NCBI GenBank assembly: GCA_031553775.1
Contig: JAVBLA010000033.1
Coordinates: 1 to 21,639, forward strand
Length of the DNA stretch: 21,639 nt
Direction of reading: 5' to 3'
DNA from: JAISFI01 sp031553775
Lineage (GTDB): Bacteria; Bacteroidota; Bacteroidia; Bacteroidales; Azobacteroidaceae
The notes under the pieces were generated by a model. The model did no database searches. It saw only the letters and a program-made list of their open reading frames with translations, and was not told where the DNA came from. Below are positions 8,595 through 16,718 of the stretch, in pieces. The stretch's first letter is position 1. Each line of letters starts with the position of its first letter. The position numbers and the translations under genes are program-made.

Positions 8595-10271
8595 ATGAAT
8601 TTTTCTATTAAAAATCAGCTATTTACCGGAATAATTGCTTCTGTGTTTTGTATTACAGCTTGTACCGATCACATGGGAGATGCAGAAATCAATCTGTTTT
8701 CCGGTTCTGCCACATCTGTCGCAGATGTAGCAACCGCAGAAGGGATGCTGTATGATGTAATGTACAAGATACACGACAGCAGGGAACATCAATATCAATA
8801 TCAAACCAACCTGCATATCGACAATTACGCCGGTTACTTTTGTGTAGCAAATTCGCTGCAGGGAAGGCTGCCTTCCACCTATTTTATGAATCCTAATTTT
8901 GAAGCCGGACCCACGGATAATATGCTTTGGGTAGCCCGGGCAACGGTTCCGGTGATGAATTCCGCCGATACCTTGCATATTCCGGAATTGGGTGCTATTG
9001 CCAGTATTATATTCAATTTTACAGCTTCTGAATATGTCGATTTACATGGCCCGATGCCTTATTTCGCGTACAGAAGTTTACAGGAAGATCCTCCGGTTGC
9101 TTATGATAAAGTGAGTGTTGTGTACAAAACTATCATTGAAGAGTTGAAGAAAGCCCAGCAAACATTGAAAGATATAGCGCCTTTAACCATAGAGCAGGAA
9201 GCTCGTCTGAAAAGAATAGACCGTATTGCCAAAGGCGGTGCTTCAAACTGGATTAAATTTGCCAATACACTCCGTCTTAGATTGGCTATGCGGATGGTAA
9301 AAATAGAGCCGGAATTGGCTAAAGCTGAGGCTGAGTCTGCTTATCAGGACGGAATACTGGAAGATGGAGATGTTAATATTGAACTGGATCTGGGAGGAGG
9401 GCGACATCCCTTGTATGTAATCAGTATCCAATGGTATGATACAAGGCTAAATGCCTCTTTGGAAACCCTCCTGAAAAGGTATGCTCATCCTTTTCTGGAA
9501 CATTGGTTCAGTCCTCTTATCCCTCCCTTGAAAAATATTGATGGAACTGTAGTGGTTCCCGGTGACCGGAACGATATTTATGCCGGCATACGTTCAGGCA
9601 CTTCTGTTCATCAGAAAGAAGAAAGAATGGATACCTACATCAAATACTCGACAGTCAACGGAAATTTATTCGGCTCTAAAAATGTGGATATCATGAAAGT
9701 AAGTGAAAGTTTTTTCCTTTGTTCGGAAGCACAGCTCAGAGGATGGAATGTCGGATCAGAAACAGCCATGCAATACTATTATAAAGGTATTACCCGCCAC
9801 TTTGAAGACGAAGGAAAATCTGAAATGGATGCTAAAGAATATTACAAATTAGAAGCTCCCCTCAATGTTACTTACCATGACTGGTATGATCCGGAAAATG
9901 ATTATGCCGACAACCTGGTACAAGTGGGAATTCGTTGGGACAGACCAGCCGGTTTAACAAATGAACAGCATCTGGAACAGATCATTACACAGAAATATAT
10001 AGCCATTTTTCCTTTAGGAATGGAAGCTTGGTCTGAGCATCGCCGTACCGGTTATCCCAGGCTGATCCCGGTAGTATACGATGCCGGAGACAATTCGATT
10101 CCGACAGGAGGACATATCCGAAGGGTACCTTATCATGTATCTTCTTCCAATATAGATGATATTTCCGGCTCCGCCTTACCTGCCTTGAAAGCCGAAGACA
10201 GTAGCGGATATGCCGATGATGTGCAAGGTGCCCGTCTATGGTGGGATGTCAAAAATAAAGGAAATTTTTAA
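8595..10271 (+). CDS. SusD/RagB-like surface glycan-binding lipoprotein
   Basis: A 558-aa SusD-family lipoprotein that caps the SusC barrel and captures glycan at the cell surface. The signal peptide ends in the lipobox ITAC, with lipidated Cys23 followed by TDHMGDAE, whose acidic residues fit the Bacteroidetes surface-lipoprotein export signal. The helical TPR-like core is visible at about 120-215 (AIASIIFNFTASEYVDLHGPMPY, YKTIIEELKKAQQTL) and 215-250 (NWIKFANTLRLRLAMRM). The C-terminal family signature is WSEHRRTGYPRLIPVVYD...HIRRVPY. It lies 22 bp after susC and 31 bp before the glycosidase, consistent with one transcript. The RTGYP and RR-P pattern places it nearer the SusD-like/SusD_2 type than classical starch SusD. 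Ligand specificity cannot be read from the sequence. Confidence 0.93.
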   Translation: MNFSIKNQLFTGIIASVFCITACTDHMGDAEINLFSGSATSVADVATAEGMLYDVMYKIHDSREHQYQYQTNLHIDNYAGYFCVANSLQGRLPSTYFMNPNFEAGPTDNMLWVARATVPVMNSADTLHIPELGAIASIIFNFTASEYVDLHGPMPYFAYRSLQEDPPVAYDKVSVVYKTIIEELKKAQQTLKDIAPLTIEQEARLKRIDRIAKGGASNWIKFANTLRLRLAMRMVKIEPELAKAEAESAYQDGILEDGDVNIELDLGGGRHPLYVISIQWYDTRLNASLETLLKRYAHPFLEHWFSPLIPPLKNIDGTVVVPGDRNDIYAGIRSGTSVHQKEERMDTYIKYSTVNGNLFGSKNVDIMKVSESFFLCSEAQLRGWNVGSETAMQYYYKGITRHFEDEGKSEMDAKEYYKLEAPLNVTYHDWYDPENDYADNLVQVGIRWDRPAGLTNEQHLEQIITQKYIAIFPLGMEAWSEHRRTGYPRLIPVVYDAGDNSIPTGGHIRRVPYHVSSSNIDDISGSALPALKAEDSSGYADDVQGARLWWDVKNKGNF

Positions 10272-10302
10272 CAATTTTATCAACCTATTTTAAATAATTA
10301 TC

Positions 10303-13300
10303 ATGAAAAAATTAATTTGTTGCATATTATGCACTTTTATTCTTTTCGGTGCGAATGTAAATGCCGAGTCGCCTACGGCTTCTAAAGAAATTTTTGACTG
10401 GACTCCTTTCTCCATAAAAGGAATGCTGGATTTATTCTATCAGGCTAAACAACAGGGAAGAAATTATCCTACTCAGGAACAAATGCAGGAAGCTTTTGGA
10501 ATGGATATTGCATTTACCCGTTCACATGTGCGTTTGGCTCCAACTATCGTAGACCAAGCCACACAGGTAAATCCGAGCCTTAATCCGGCACGTAAATTAT
10601 GGATGAATGTTCCTGTGGGAGATGCAAAAATGAGTGGAGGATATCCTTCTGCTTCATGGAATAATGATGTTTTTACCGGATGGAATTACACCTTCCTGAT
10701 GGGAGCCTGGAACCATTCATTTTTTCAATGCCCGGCTGTAAGTATGAATGCTGCTCATAAACACGGTACTAATATGTTGAGTGGGATGATATTTTTTGAC
10801 GGTCAAACTGCAAAAAACAATTTTTTAGCAGTTATCAGCCAAAAAGAGGGGAGTGAATATAAATATGCGGAACCATTGATAAACCTTCTAATGTATCTGG
10901 GACACGATGGTATCAATTATAACTGGGAACCTTCTACAGGGTATAATGGTGCCGATCTTATCGCTTTCCATAAGAGATTGCATGAAATAGCCAAAGAAAA
11001 AGGTTTTACCAATTTTTATACCGGTTTTTATACCAATATCAGTACATTATCTACTTCTTTTGCCGCTTCAAATTTTTACAGTGGAGGCAAGCCTATATTC
11101 AATGCTTTGATGTTGAACTATACCCGTACACAAGGTGATTTTGCAACTGCAGCTCAAAATGCAGGCTCTGTAAACGTCGCCAAAGGAGTTACTCCGAATG
11201 GAGATACGGAAGGCCTTTATGGCAGCGGATGGATTGTAACATTGAAAAAAGACTGGCCAGCCTTGCAAGGCAGTCCCCAGGACCAGATTAACATTTGTCT
11301 GTGGGGAGAACACGACCAATGCCGGTTATATTCTTACACCAAAGGAAATACTCCTTATACCTTCCAGGAGAACTATCAGGAACGGATCGACCGTTTTTTC
11401 AGTGGTGGGAATAAAAACCCGGCAAAGCTTCCTGCAATGACTTCCAATACCAATCCTGCCAGTTTTGAAGACGATGATGCGACCGGAGAGAAAGCGATGA
11501 CTACTTTTCATGGATTGGCAACTTATCTGGCAGAACGTTCGGCAGTCATAGGAAAATTGCCTTTTGTAACTAACTTCAATGTAGGAAACGGTCCTGCTTA
11601 TCATTACAAGGGAAAGAAAACATTCGATGCATGGTATAACATGGGAGACCAGGATATGCAACCCACTTACCGCTGGCTGGTTTATGATGCCAATACAAAA
11701 AATGTTTCCACAGCTATCAATCCTAAGTTCAATCATTACGACTCTTATATGGGAGGTTCCATGCTGGTACTGGAAGGACAGGTAAAAAATCCCGGTACGG
11801 ATATCATATTATACCGTTCCGATCTGGAAGTTAACGATGCTAATGCGAAGGCTTCCATTGCATTTAAAATGCCGAATAAAGTATCCGGAACTCCAACAAA
11901 CTTATACCTGATTCTGAAAACAGATAAATCGGCGGATAGCTGGTTGGAATACCCTATCGGAAATATTTCTCAATCGACCTGGAATACCATAACATTCCCA
12001 TTGACCGGATTACAAGCCGGCGACAAAATAAAAAATATAGGCTTCCGGGTACAAGGAGAGGAAACTTCCAATTATCAGATCTTATTAGGAGAGCTCAAAT
12101 TAATGGATGAACGGGCAGTTCCTGTAGAAAAACCGGTTAATTTTCTGGTTGAAATAAAAGAAGAAACAACTACTTCCATGTCTATGAAAATGTCCTGGGA
12201 AATGAATAAACTCGCAGGCTCTACTCCTACCCGTGAAGCATTTGGATTGGTTTATAATGATGAAGTCAATGTAAGCCATTTTGAAGTACTCTATAAGAAT
12301 GGAGAAAACGGAAAAGTACGGTTAATCGCAAAAACAGACGCCTGGTCACATTTTCTGGGAACTTTCAGGTTTTATGAAGACGATGAAAGACAAGGAATAT
12401 ACGAATCTCCCTATGTTGGAATCCGTGCCGTTTCGATTGACAAAAAAACATACTCTGATGTGAACTGGATCCAGATCCAACGGGCAGACCCTTTAGATGT
12501 TCCAACTAAAAAAATCGATACTTATTGTGAATCAAAATTGGGTACCGGCGGAGATTATGAGAAAGCAATCGCTGTTCGCTGGTTAAAATCGGTAACAACC
12601 ACCGGAGCTGATGTCAATCTGAACTACGCCGCATACGCCAAGGTTGCAGACGGATCAAACTATGTGGATTATACCAATAAGCCGATGAAGGCCAGACAAG
12701 GATCGACATTCGATTTCAAATTTGTCGGATTTGATTCAGGTAGTGCCGCTGCAGACGGACTAAGACATACTTTTGCTCATCTTTATGCCGACTGGAACAA
12801 CGATGGAGAGTTCGATCCGGTGGATAATGAAGTGCTTTATTCCCTTGGAGTAATCAATGGACAAATGCCGGAATTTGAATCAGCAACCGGAGTAACAGAA
12901 CCTATTACAGTTCCTGCTGGCGCCTATATTGGTAATGTACGTATGCGTCTGGTATTTCAGGATTCCTGGGTGCCAAGATTCTTCCCCTGCGGCTTGACCC
13001 ATAAAGGATTTACTTTCGATTTTACCATTACAGTTACGGGAGACAATCCGGTTACTCCATCCAGAGATATCCGGGATAAAGGAGAAGCTGACGAACCGGA
13101 AAAGCTCAATACATCTATGAATCAAGTTGTTGTTCCCGGCAGTGTTTCCAGATTTTATCCGAATCCGGCTAAGAGCACCATTTACTTTGAAAATACAGAA
13201 AAAGTAATGATTTATACAATCAATGGCTCTTTAGTTTACTCCGGTAATGCAAACGGGCCTGTAAATGTTTCTACCTTTGAAAAAGGTGTATATGTTGTTA

Positions 13301-13350
13301 AAATGCAATCGGGTAATGTCATCCGGAATCAGAAAATGATTAAGGAATAA
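10303..13350 (+). CDS. GH85-type endo-beta-N-acetylglucosaminidase with GEVED-like and T9SS sorting domains
   Basis: Predicted to cleave the GlcNAc-beta-1,4-GlcNAc chitobiose core of N-glycans outside the cell. Layout of the 1015 residues: signal peptide 1-21 (ending NVNA); catalytic barrel about 30-430; beta-sandwich about 430-602, opening FVTNFNVGNGPAYHYKGKK...WYNMGDQDMQPTYRWLV, typical of the region after the GH85 barrel; Fn3-like module about 610-728; GEVED-like module about 735-912 (HLYADWNNDGEFD, ITVPAGA, VRMRLVF); T9SS type A sorting domain about 945-1015 (SRFYPNPAKSTIYF, VYTINGS-like strand, KGVYVVKM). NAAHKHGTNMLSGMIFF matches the GH85 'AAHRNGV-LGTIFF' strand. The catalytic Asn/Glu pair is assigned to Asn207 and Glu209 in DGINYNWE. 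It is the last gene of the locus. GH18 is the main alternative family; the post-barrel module and the Asn argue for GH85. Confidence 0.82.
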   Translation: MKKLICCILCTFILFGANVNAESPTASKEIFDWTPFSIKGMLDLFYQAKQQGRNYPTQEQMQEAFGMDIAFTRSHVRLAPTIVDQATQVNPSLNPARKLWMNVPVGDAKMSGGYPSASWNNDVFTGWNYTFLMGAWNHSFFQCPAVSMNAAHKHGTNMLSGMIFFDGQTAKNNFLAVISQKEGSEYKYAEPLINLLMYLGHDGINYNWEPSTGYNGADLIAFHKRLHEIAKEKGFTNFYTGFYTNISTLSTSFAASNFYSGGKPIFNALMLNYTRTQGDFATAAQNAGSVNVAKGVTPNGDTEGLYGSGWIVTLKKDWPALQGSPQDQINICLWGEHDQCRLYSYTKGNTPYTFQENYQERIDRFFSGGNKNPAKLPAMTSNTNPASFEDDDATGEKAMTTFHGLATYLAERSAVIGKLPFVTNFNVGNGPAYHYKGKKTFDAWYNMGDQDMQPTYRWLVYDANTKNVSTAINPKFNHYDSYMGGSMLVLEGQVKNPGTDIILYRSDLEVNDANAKASIAFKMPNKVSGTPTNLYLILKTDKSADSWLEYPIGNISQSTWNTITFPLTGLQAGDKIKNIGFRVQGEETSNYQILLGELKLMDERAVPVEKPVNFLVEIKEETTTSMSMKMSWEMNKLAGSTPTREAFGLVYNDEVNVSHFEVLYKNGENGKVRLIAKTDAWSHFLGTFRFYEDDERQGIYESPYVGIRAVSIDKKTYSDVNWIQIQRADPLDVPTKKIDTYCESKLGTGGDYEKAIAVRWLKSVTTTGADVNLNYAAYAKVADGSNYVDYTNKPMKARQGSTFDFKFVGFDSGSAAADGLRHTFAHLYADWNNDGEFDPVDNEVLYSLGVINGQMPEFESATGVTEPITVPAGAYIGNVRMRLVFQDSWVPRFFPCGLTHKGFTFDFTITVTGDNPVTPSRDIRDKGEADEPEKLNTSMNQVVVPGSVSRFYPNPAKSTIYFENTEKVMIYTINGSLVYSGNANGPVNVSTFEKGVYVVKMQSGNVIRNQKMIKE

Positions 13351-13362
13351 ATTATCTGAATT

Positions 13363-13406
13363 AAAAAGAGAGGGTGTATCAAAAGTCTGACACACCCTCT
13401 CTTTTT
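13363..13406. terminator. Bidirectional intrinsic terminator between convergent genes
   Basis: A perfect 15-bp inverted repeat, AAAAAGAGAGGGTGT (13363-13377) and ACACCCTCTCTTTTT (13392-13406), encloses a 14-nt loop. A T-run follows the stem in either direction, so it can terminate both the glycosidase transcript (plus) and the alkD-side operon (minus). It lies 13 bp after the glycosidase stop and about 45 bp from the alkD-like stop. Confidence 0.92.
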
Positions 13407-13451
13407 ATATATAGTCATTGTTTGATTTCAAAAACAATACCCAAGCTAACA

Positions 13452-14150
13452 TCACCTCTTCATAAAATAAGCCCTTTCCTCCGGAGAAAAATGTTCGATA
13501 GCATAACGTAAAGCGGTCCGCGGCATCACTTTATGATGTTCTTCCAGGAACTCAACCAGGGTTTCCCGGTCTTTTTTGCCGACTTCCCTTAACATCCACC
13601 CTACTGCTTTATGCATCAGGTCGTGTTTATGATTCAGTAGCTTTTCGGAGAGAGCCAATGTATCGGTATAATCCCTGTGTTTGATAAACATCCAGGTGGA
13701 AACAATGGCGATACGCTGTTCCCATAAGTTTTCGCTTCCGGCCAGTTCATAAAGGACATCCCTGTCTTTATCGAGCAGATAAGTGCCGATTACATCCCGG
13801 CAGGTAACATCCACCAAATCCCAGTTATTGGCTCTCCGGGCATTGGCGAGATAAAAGTCGAAGATGATTTTCCGCTCTTCTTCTTTGGCTTTTTTGAATT
13901 GTTGCACGAGGAATAAAAATGCTGCCAGCCGGGCCTCGTGATATTCCGAATCCAGTAATATCTGGATTTCCGGTAAAGGGATGCCTTTGTTGGCTTTAAC
14001 GATATCCCGTACTACAGGGACAACGATTCCTAAAAAAACATCTCCTTCGGCATATTGTCCTTTCCCTGTTTTAAAAAATCCCTGCAAGAACCTTGCTTTT
14101 TCAGGATTGGATACGGAATGAAGTTCACGGAGGATAAAACCGGCAGTCAT
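13452..14150 (-). CDS. AlkD-type DNA alkylation repair protein (HEAT-repeat glycosylase)
   Basis: A 232-aa all-helical HEAT-like-repeat protein of the DNA alkylation repair family, which removes cationic alkylated bases (3-methyl- and 7-methyl-purines) as a base-excision glycosylase. The residues matching the Bacillus cereus AlkD active site are all present: Trp110 and Asp114 (NNWDLVD), Arg146 (WEQRIAIVSTW) and Trp185 (VGWMLREVG). Length equals the family norm. It starts 17 bp after the ABC-F gene and is the last gene of a four-gene minus-strand unit ending at the bidirectional terminator. A catalytically active enzyme is expected. Confidence 0.92.
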   Translation of the reverse strand: MTAGFILRELHSVSNPEKARFLQGFFKTGKGQYAEGDVFLGIVVPVVRDIVKANKGIPLPEIQILLDSEYHEARLAAFLFLVQQFKKAKEEERKIIFDFYLANARRANNWDLVDVTCRDVIGTYLLDKDRDVLYELAGSENLWEQRIAIVSTWMFIKHRDYTDTLALSEKLLNHKHDLMHKAVGWMLREVGKKDRETLVEFLEEHHKVMPRTALRYAIEHFSPEERAYFMKR

Positions 14151-14167
14151 GTAATCGGGAAATATAT

Positions 14168-15781
14168 TTAGCGGTATAGTTTCTTTCTCAACTCTTTGAT
14201 CTCATCAGAGGTCACATAATCATCGTAATCCATCAACTTATCAATGATACCGTTAGGAGTCAGTTCTATTACCCGGTTACAAACCGTTTGGATGAATTCG
14301 TGGTCATGACTGGACATCAGCACATTTCCCTTGAAATTTTTCAGGGTGTTATTAAATGCCTGGATAGATTCCAGGTCTAAATGGTTGGCAGGAGAATCGA
14401 GGACTAAACAATTTGCATCTTTCAGCATCATCCGGGAGATCATGCAACGCATTTTTTCTCCTCCGGAAAGAACGCTGGCTTTTTTCAGGACTTCTTCTCC
14501 CGAAAACAACATTTTACCGAGATAACCTTTCAGATAAACTTCGTGTGTATCTTCCGAAAATTGGGAGATCCATTCCACGAGGTTCATATCGGTATTGAAA
14601 AAGGAGGAATTATCCAGAGGGAGATAAGCCATTGTGATGGTTTGTCCCCATTCGAAAGTCCCTTCATCCGGATGGAGCTCGTTGTTGATGATCTGGAAGA
14701 AGACTGTCATGGCGCGGGGATCCCGGGAGAGAAAAATGATCTTATCGTCTTTTTCCACATTGAAAGATACACTTTTGAATAGTGTAGTTCCTTCTATACT
14801 GGCTGACAGTCCGTTTACTTCCAGGATCTTATTCCCGGTTTCCCTGGCCGGTGTAAAAATAATACCCGGATATTTGCGGGAAGAAGGCTGTATCTCTTCA
14901 ACATTGAGTTTTTCCAGCATCTTTTTCCGGCTGGTGGTCTGTTTGGATTTAGCCACATTGGCACTAAACCGGCGGATAAATTCTTCCAGTTCCTTTTTCT
15001 TTTCTTCTGCCTTTTTATTTTGCTGTTGTTGCTGGCGGAGGGCTAACTGGCTGGATTCGTACCAAAAACTGTAGTTCCCGGAAAAGAGTTTAATATTGCC
15101 ATAGTCGATATCGACGGTATGGGTACATACCGAGTCCAGGAAGTGCCTGTCGTGTGAAACCACCAATACGGTATTATCGAATTCCGACAGATAATTTTCC
15201 AGCCACATCACGGTTTCCAGGTCCAGGTCGTTGGTCGGCTCATCCAGCAGGAGATTATCGGGTTTTCCGAAAAGTGCCTGCGCCAGCAGTACACGTACTT
15301 TTTCTCTTCCGCCGAGGTCTTTCATCATCATATAATGCAGATCCTCTTTGATCCCTAATCCGCTGAGCAGGTTGGCAGCATCGCTTTCGGCATTCCAGCC
15401 TTCGAGTTCAGCGAATTTTTCTTCCAATTCAGCAGCCCGTACGCCGTCGGCATCCGAAAAATCTTCTTTGGCATAGAGAGCGTCTTTTTCCCGGGAGATA
15501 TCCCACAAAACGGTATGTCCCCTCAGTACGGTATCCATCACCGTATATTCATCGAAGGCAAAGTGATCTTGTTTCAGAACCGAGAGACGTTCTCCCGAAC
15601 CGAACGATATGGTTCCGCGGGTAGGATCCATATCTCCGCTCAAAGCTCTGAGGAAGGTAGATTTTCCGGCACCGTTTGCTCCGATGATGCCATAGCAGTT
15701 TCCCGGAGTAAATTTCAGGTTGACATCCTGGAACAATATTCTTTTACCGAATTGAATGGCTAAGTTGCTGACTGTTATCAT
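14168..15781 (-). CDS. ABC-F family ATPase (YbiT-like) with degenerate second nucleotide-binding domain
   Basis: A 537-aa soluble protein with two ABC domains and no membrane segment, as in ribosome-associated ABC-F translation factors. Domain 1 is intact apart from its signature: Walker A GANGAGKST (35-42), signature LGGRE (156-160, instead of LSGGQ), Walker B LLLDEPTNDLD (177-187), H-loop SHDRH (209-213). The charged P-site linker (about 245-300, Q- and K/E-rich) is clear. In domain 2 the signature LSGGE (439-442) and H-loop SHDHEF are present. However, the Walker A position reads FLSRDPRAMT (about 350-359), with no GxxxxGK[ST], and the Walker B Glu is Ser (LVLDSPANHLD, Asp462-Ser463). I recall similar substitutions in other Bacteroidetes homologs, so this is probably a lineage-conserved trait. 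It starts 10 bp after the nitronate-monooxygenase-like gene. Confidence 0.92.
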   Translation of the reverse strand: MITVSNLAIQFGKRILFQDVNLKFTPGNCYGIIGANGAGKSTFLRALSGDMDPTRGTISFGSGERLSVLKQDHFAFDEYTVMDTVLRGHTVLWDISREKDALYAKEDFSDADGVRAAELEEKFAELEGWNAESDAANLLSGLGIKEDLHYMMMKDLGGREKVRVLLAQALFGKPDNLLLDEPTNDLDLETVMWLENYLSEFDNTVLVVSHDRHFLDSVCTHTVDIDYGNIKLFSGNYSFWYESSQLALRQQQQQNKKAEEKKKELEEFIRRFSANVAKSKQTTSRKKMLEKLNVEEIQPSSRKYPGIIFTPARETGNKILEVNGLSASIEGTTLFKSVSFNVEKDDKIIFLSRDPRAMTVFFQIINNELHPDEGTFEWGQTITMAYLPLDNSSFFNTDMNLVEWISQFSEDTHEVYLKGYLGKMLFSGEEVLKKASVLSGGEKMRCMISRMMLKDANCLVLDSPANHLDLESIQAFNNTLKNFKGNVLMSSHDHEFIQTVCNRVIELTPNGIIDKLMDYDDYVTSDEIKELRKKLYR

Positions 15782-15791
15782 TTTTCTTTTT

Positions 15792-16718
15792 TTACTGATT
15801 GAAGACCCGGACCAGGTCGTCCATTATTTCCTGTACGGAAGGAATCGTATCGATCAGGGAAGTTACTTGTCCTATTTCTAACTCTCCGTTGATCAGATCT
15901 CCTTCAAAAATGCCTTTCTTGGCGCGGCCACGGCCGAGTATCTCTTTTAATTCATCCACAGAAACGCCGGTATTTTCAGCTTTTTCCACCAATTGGAAAA
16001 AGTCGTTTTTGATCAGGCGGGTGGGAGCTATTTTTTTTAACGCGAGCATCGTATCTCCTTCTCCCGAAGAAAGGCAGATTTGCTTGAATGCATCGCTGGC
16101 GCTGCTCTCTTTTGTCAGGGCGAAACGGGTGCCCATCTGGACTCCGTCGGCGCCGAGTATCATGGCTGCCAGAATTTGTTGTCCGGTTGCTATCCCTCCG
16201 GCCGACAGCAAGGGCAGGGACGTTGCTTTCCTTACCTGGGGAACAAGTACCATAGTGGTCGTTTCCTCCCTTCCGTTATGTCCTCCGGCTTCAAAACCTT
16301 CGGCAACGATGGCGTCTACACCGGCTTCTTCGCATTTAGCGGCAAATCTGGAACTGGAAACCACATGAGCGACTGTTATCCCATTATCTTTCAGGTATTG
16401 GGTCCAGGATTTAGGATTTCCGGCGGAAGTAAATACGATTTTCACTCCCTCGGCTACAAGTAAACGCATGATGGCGTCTATTTCCGGGTATAATAAAGGA
16501 ACATTTACCCCGAAAGGCTTGTCAGTTGCCTGTCTGCATTTCCGGATATGTTCCTGCAGAATTTCCGGGTGCATGGATCCGGCACCGATCAGTCCCAGTC
16601 CGCCGGCATTACTCACGGCAGAAGCCAGTCGCCATCCGCTGCACCACACCATACCTCCCTGTACGATAGGGTATTGAATTCCGAAAAGATCTGTTATCCT
16701 GTTATTGATCATTATCAT
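15792..16718 (-). CDS. Nitronate monooxygenase / FabK-like enoyl-ACP reductase family flavoprotein
   Basis: An FMN-binding TIM-barrel protein of the 2-nitropropane dioxygenase/FabK superfamily. It would either oxidise nitronates or reduce enoyl-ACP with NAD(P)H. Visible signatures: N-terminal ITDLFGIQYPIVQGGM; KPFGVNVPL; the catalytic-His loop AEGFEAGGHNG, with His147 counted from the chosen start; phosphate-binding LLSAGGIATG and GADGVQMGTRF. The C-terminal KKGIFEGDLINGELEIGQVTSLI strongly resembles the FabK end. Start taken at ATG 16718 (or ATG 16712), because the family begins at that Met. A frame open to 16772 would add 18 non-family residues and overlap the upstream gene much further. 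Its start overlaps the 3' end of the upstream membrane-protein gene by 11-17 bp, implying translational coupling. FabK versus nitronate monooxygenase cannot be settled by eye. Confidence 0.85.
   Translation of the reverse strand: MIMINNRITDLFGIQYPIVQGGMVWCSGWRLASAVSNAGGLGLIGAGSMHPEILQEHIRKCRQATDKPFGVNVPLLYPEIDAIMRLLVAEGVKIVFTSAGNPKSWTQYLKDNGITVAHVVSSSRFAAKCEEAGVDAIVAEGFEAGGHNGREETTTMVLVPQVRKATSLPLLSAGGIATGQQILAAMILGADGVQMGTRFALTKESSASDAFKQICLSSGEGDTMLALKKIAPTRLIKNDFFQLVEKAENTGVSVDELKEILGRGRAKKGIFEGDLINGELEIGQVTSLIDTIPSVQEIMDDLVRVFNQ

Noticed and set aside
15799..16368. 189-codon plus-strand frame opposite the FabK-like gene
   Set aside because: The opposite strand has strong flavoprotein motifs; the Ser/Ala/Pro-rich translation here is a shadow.
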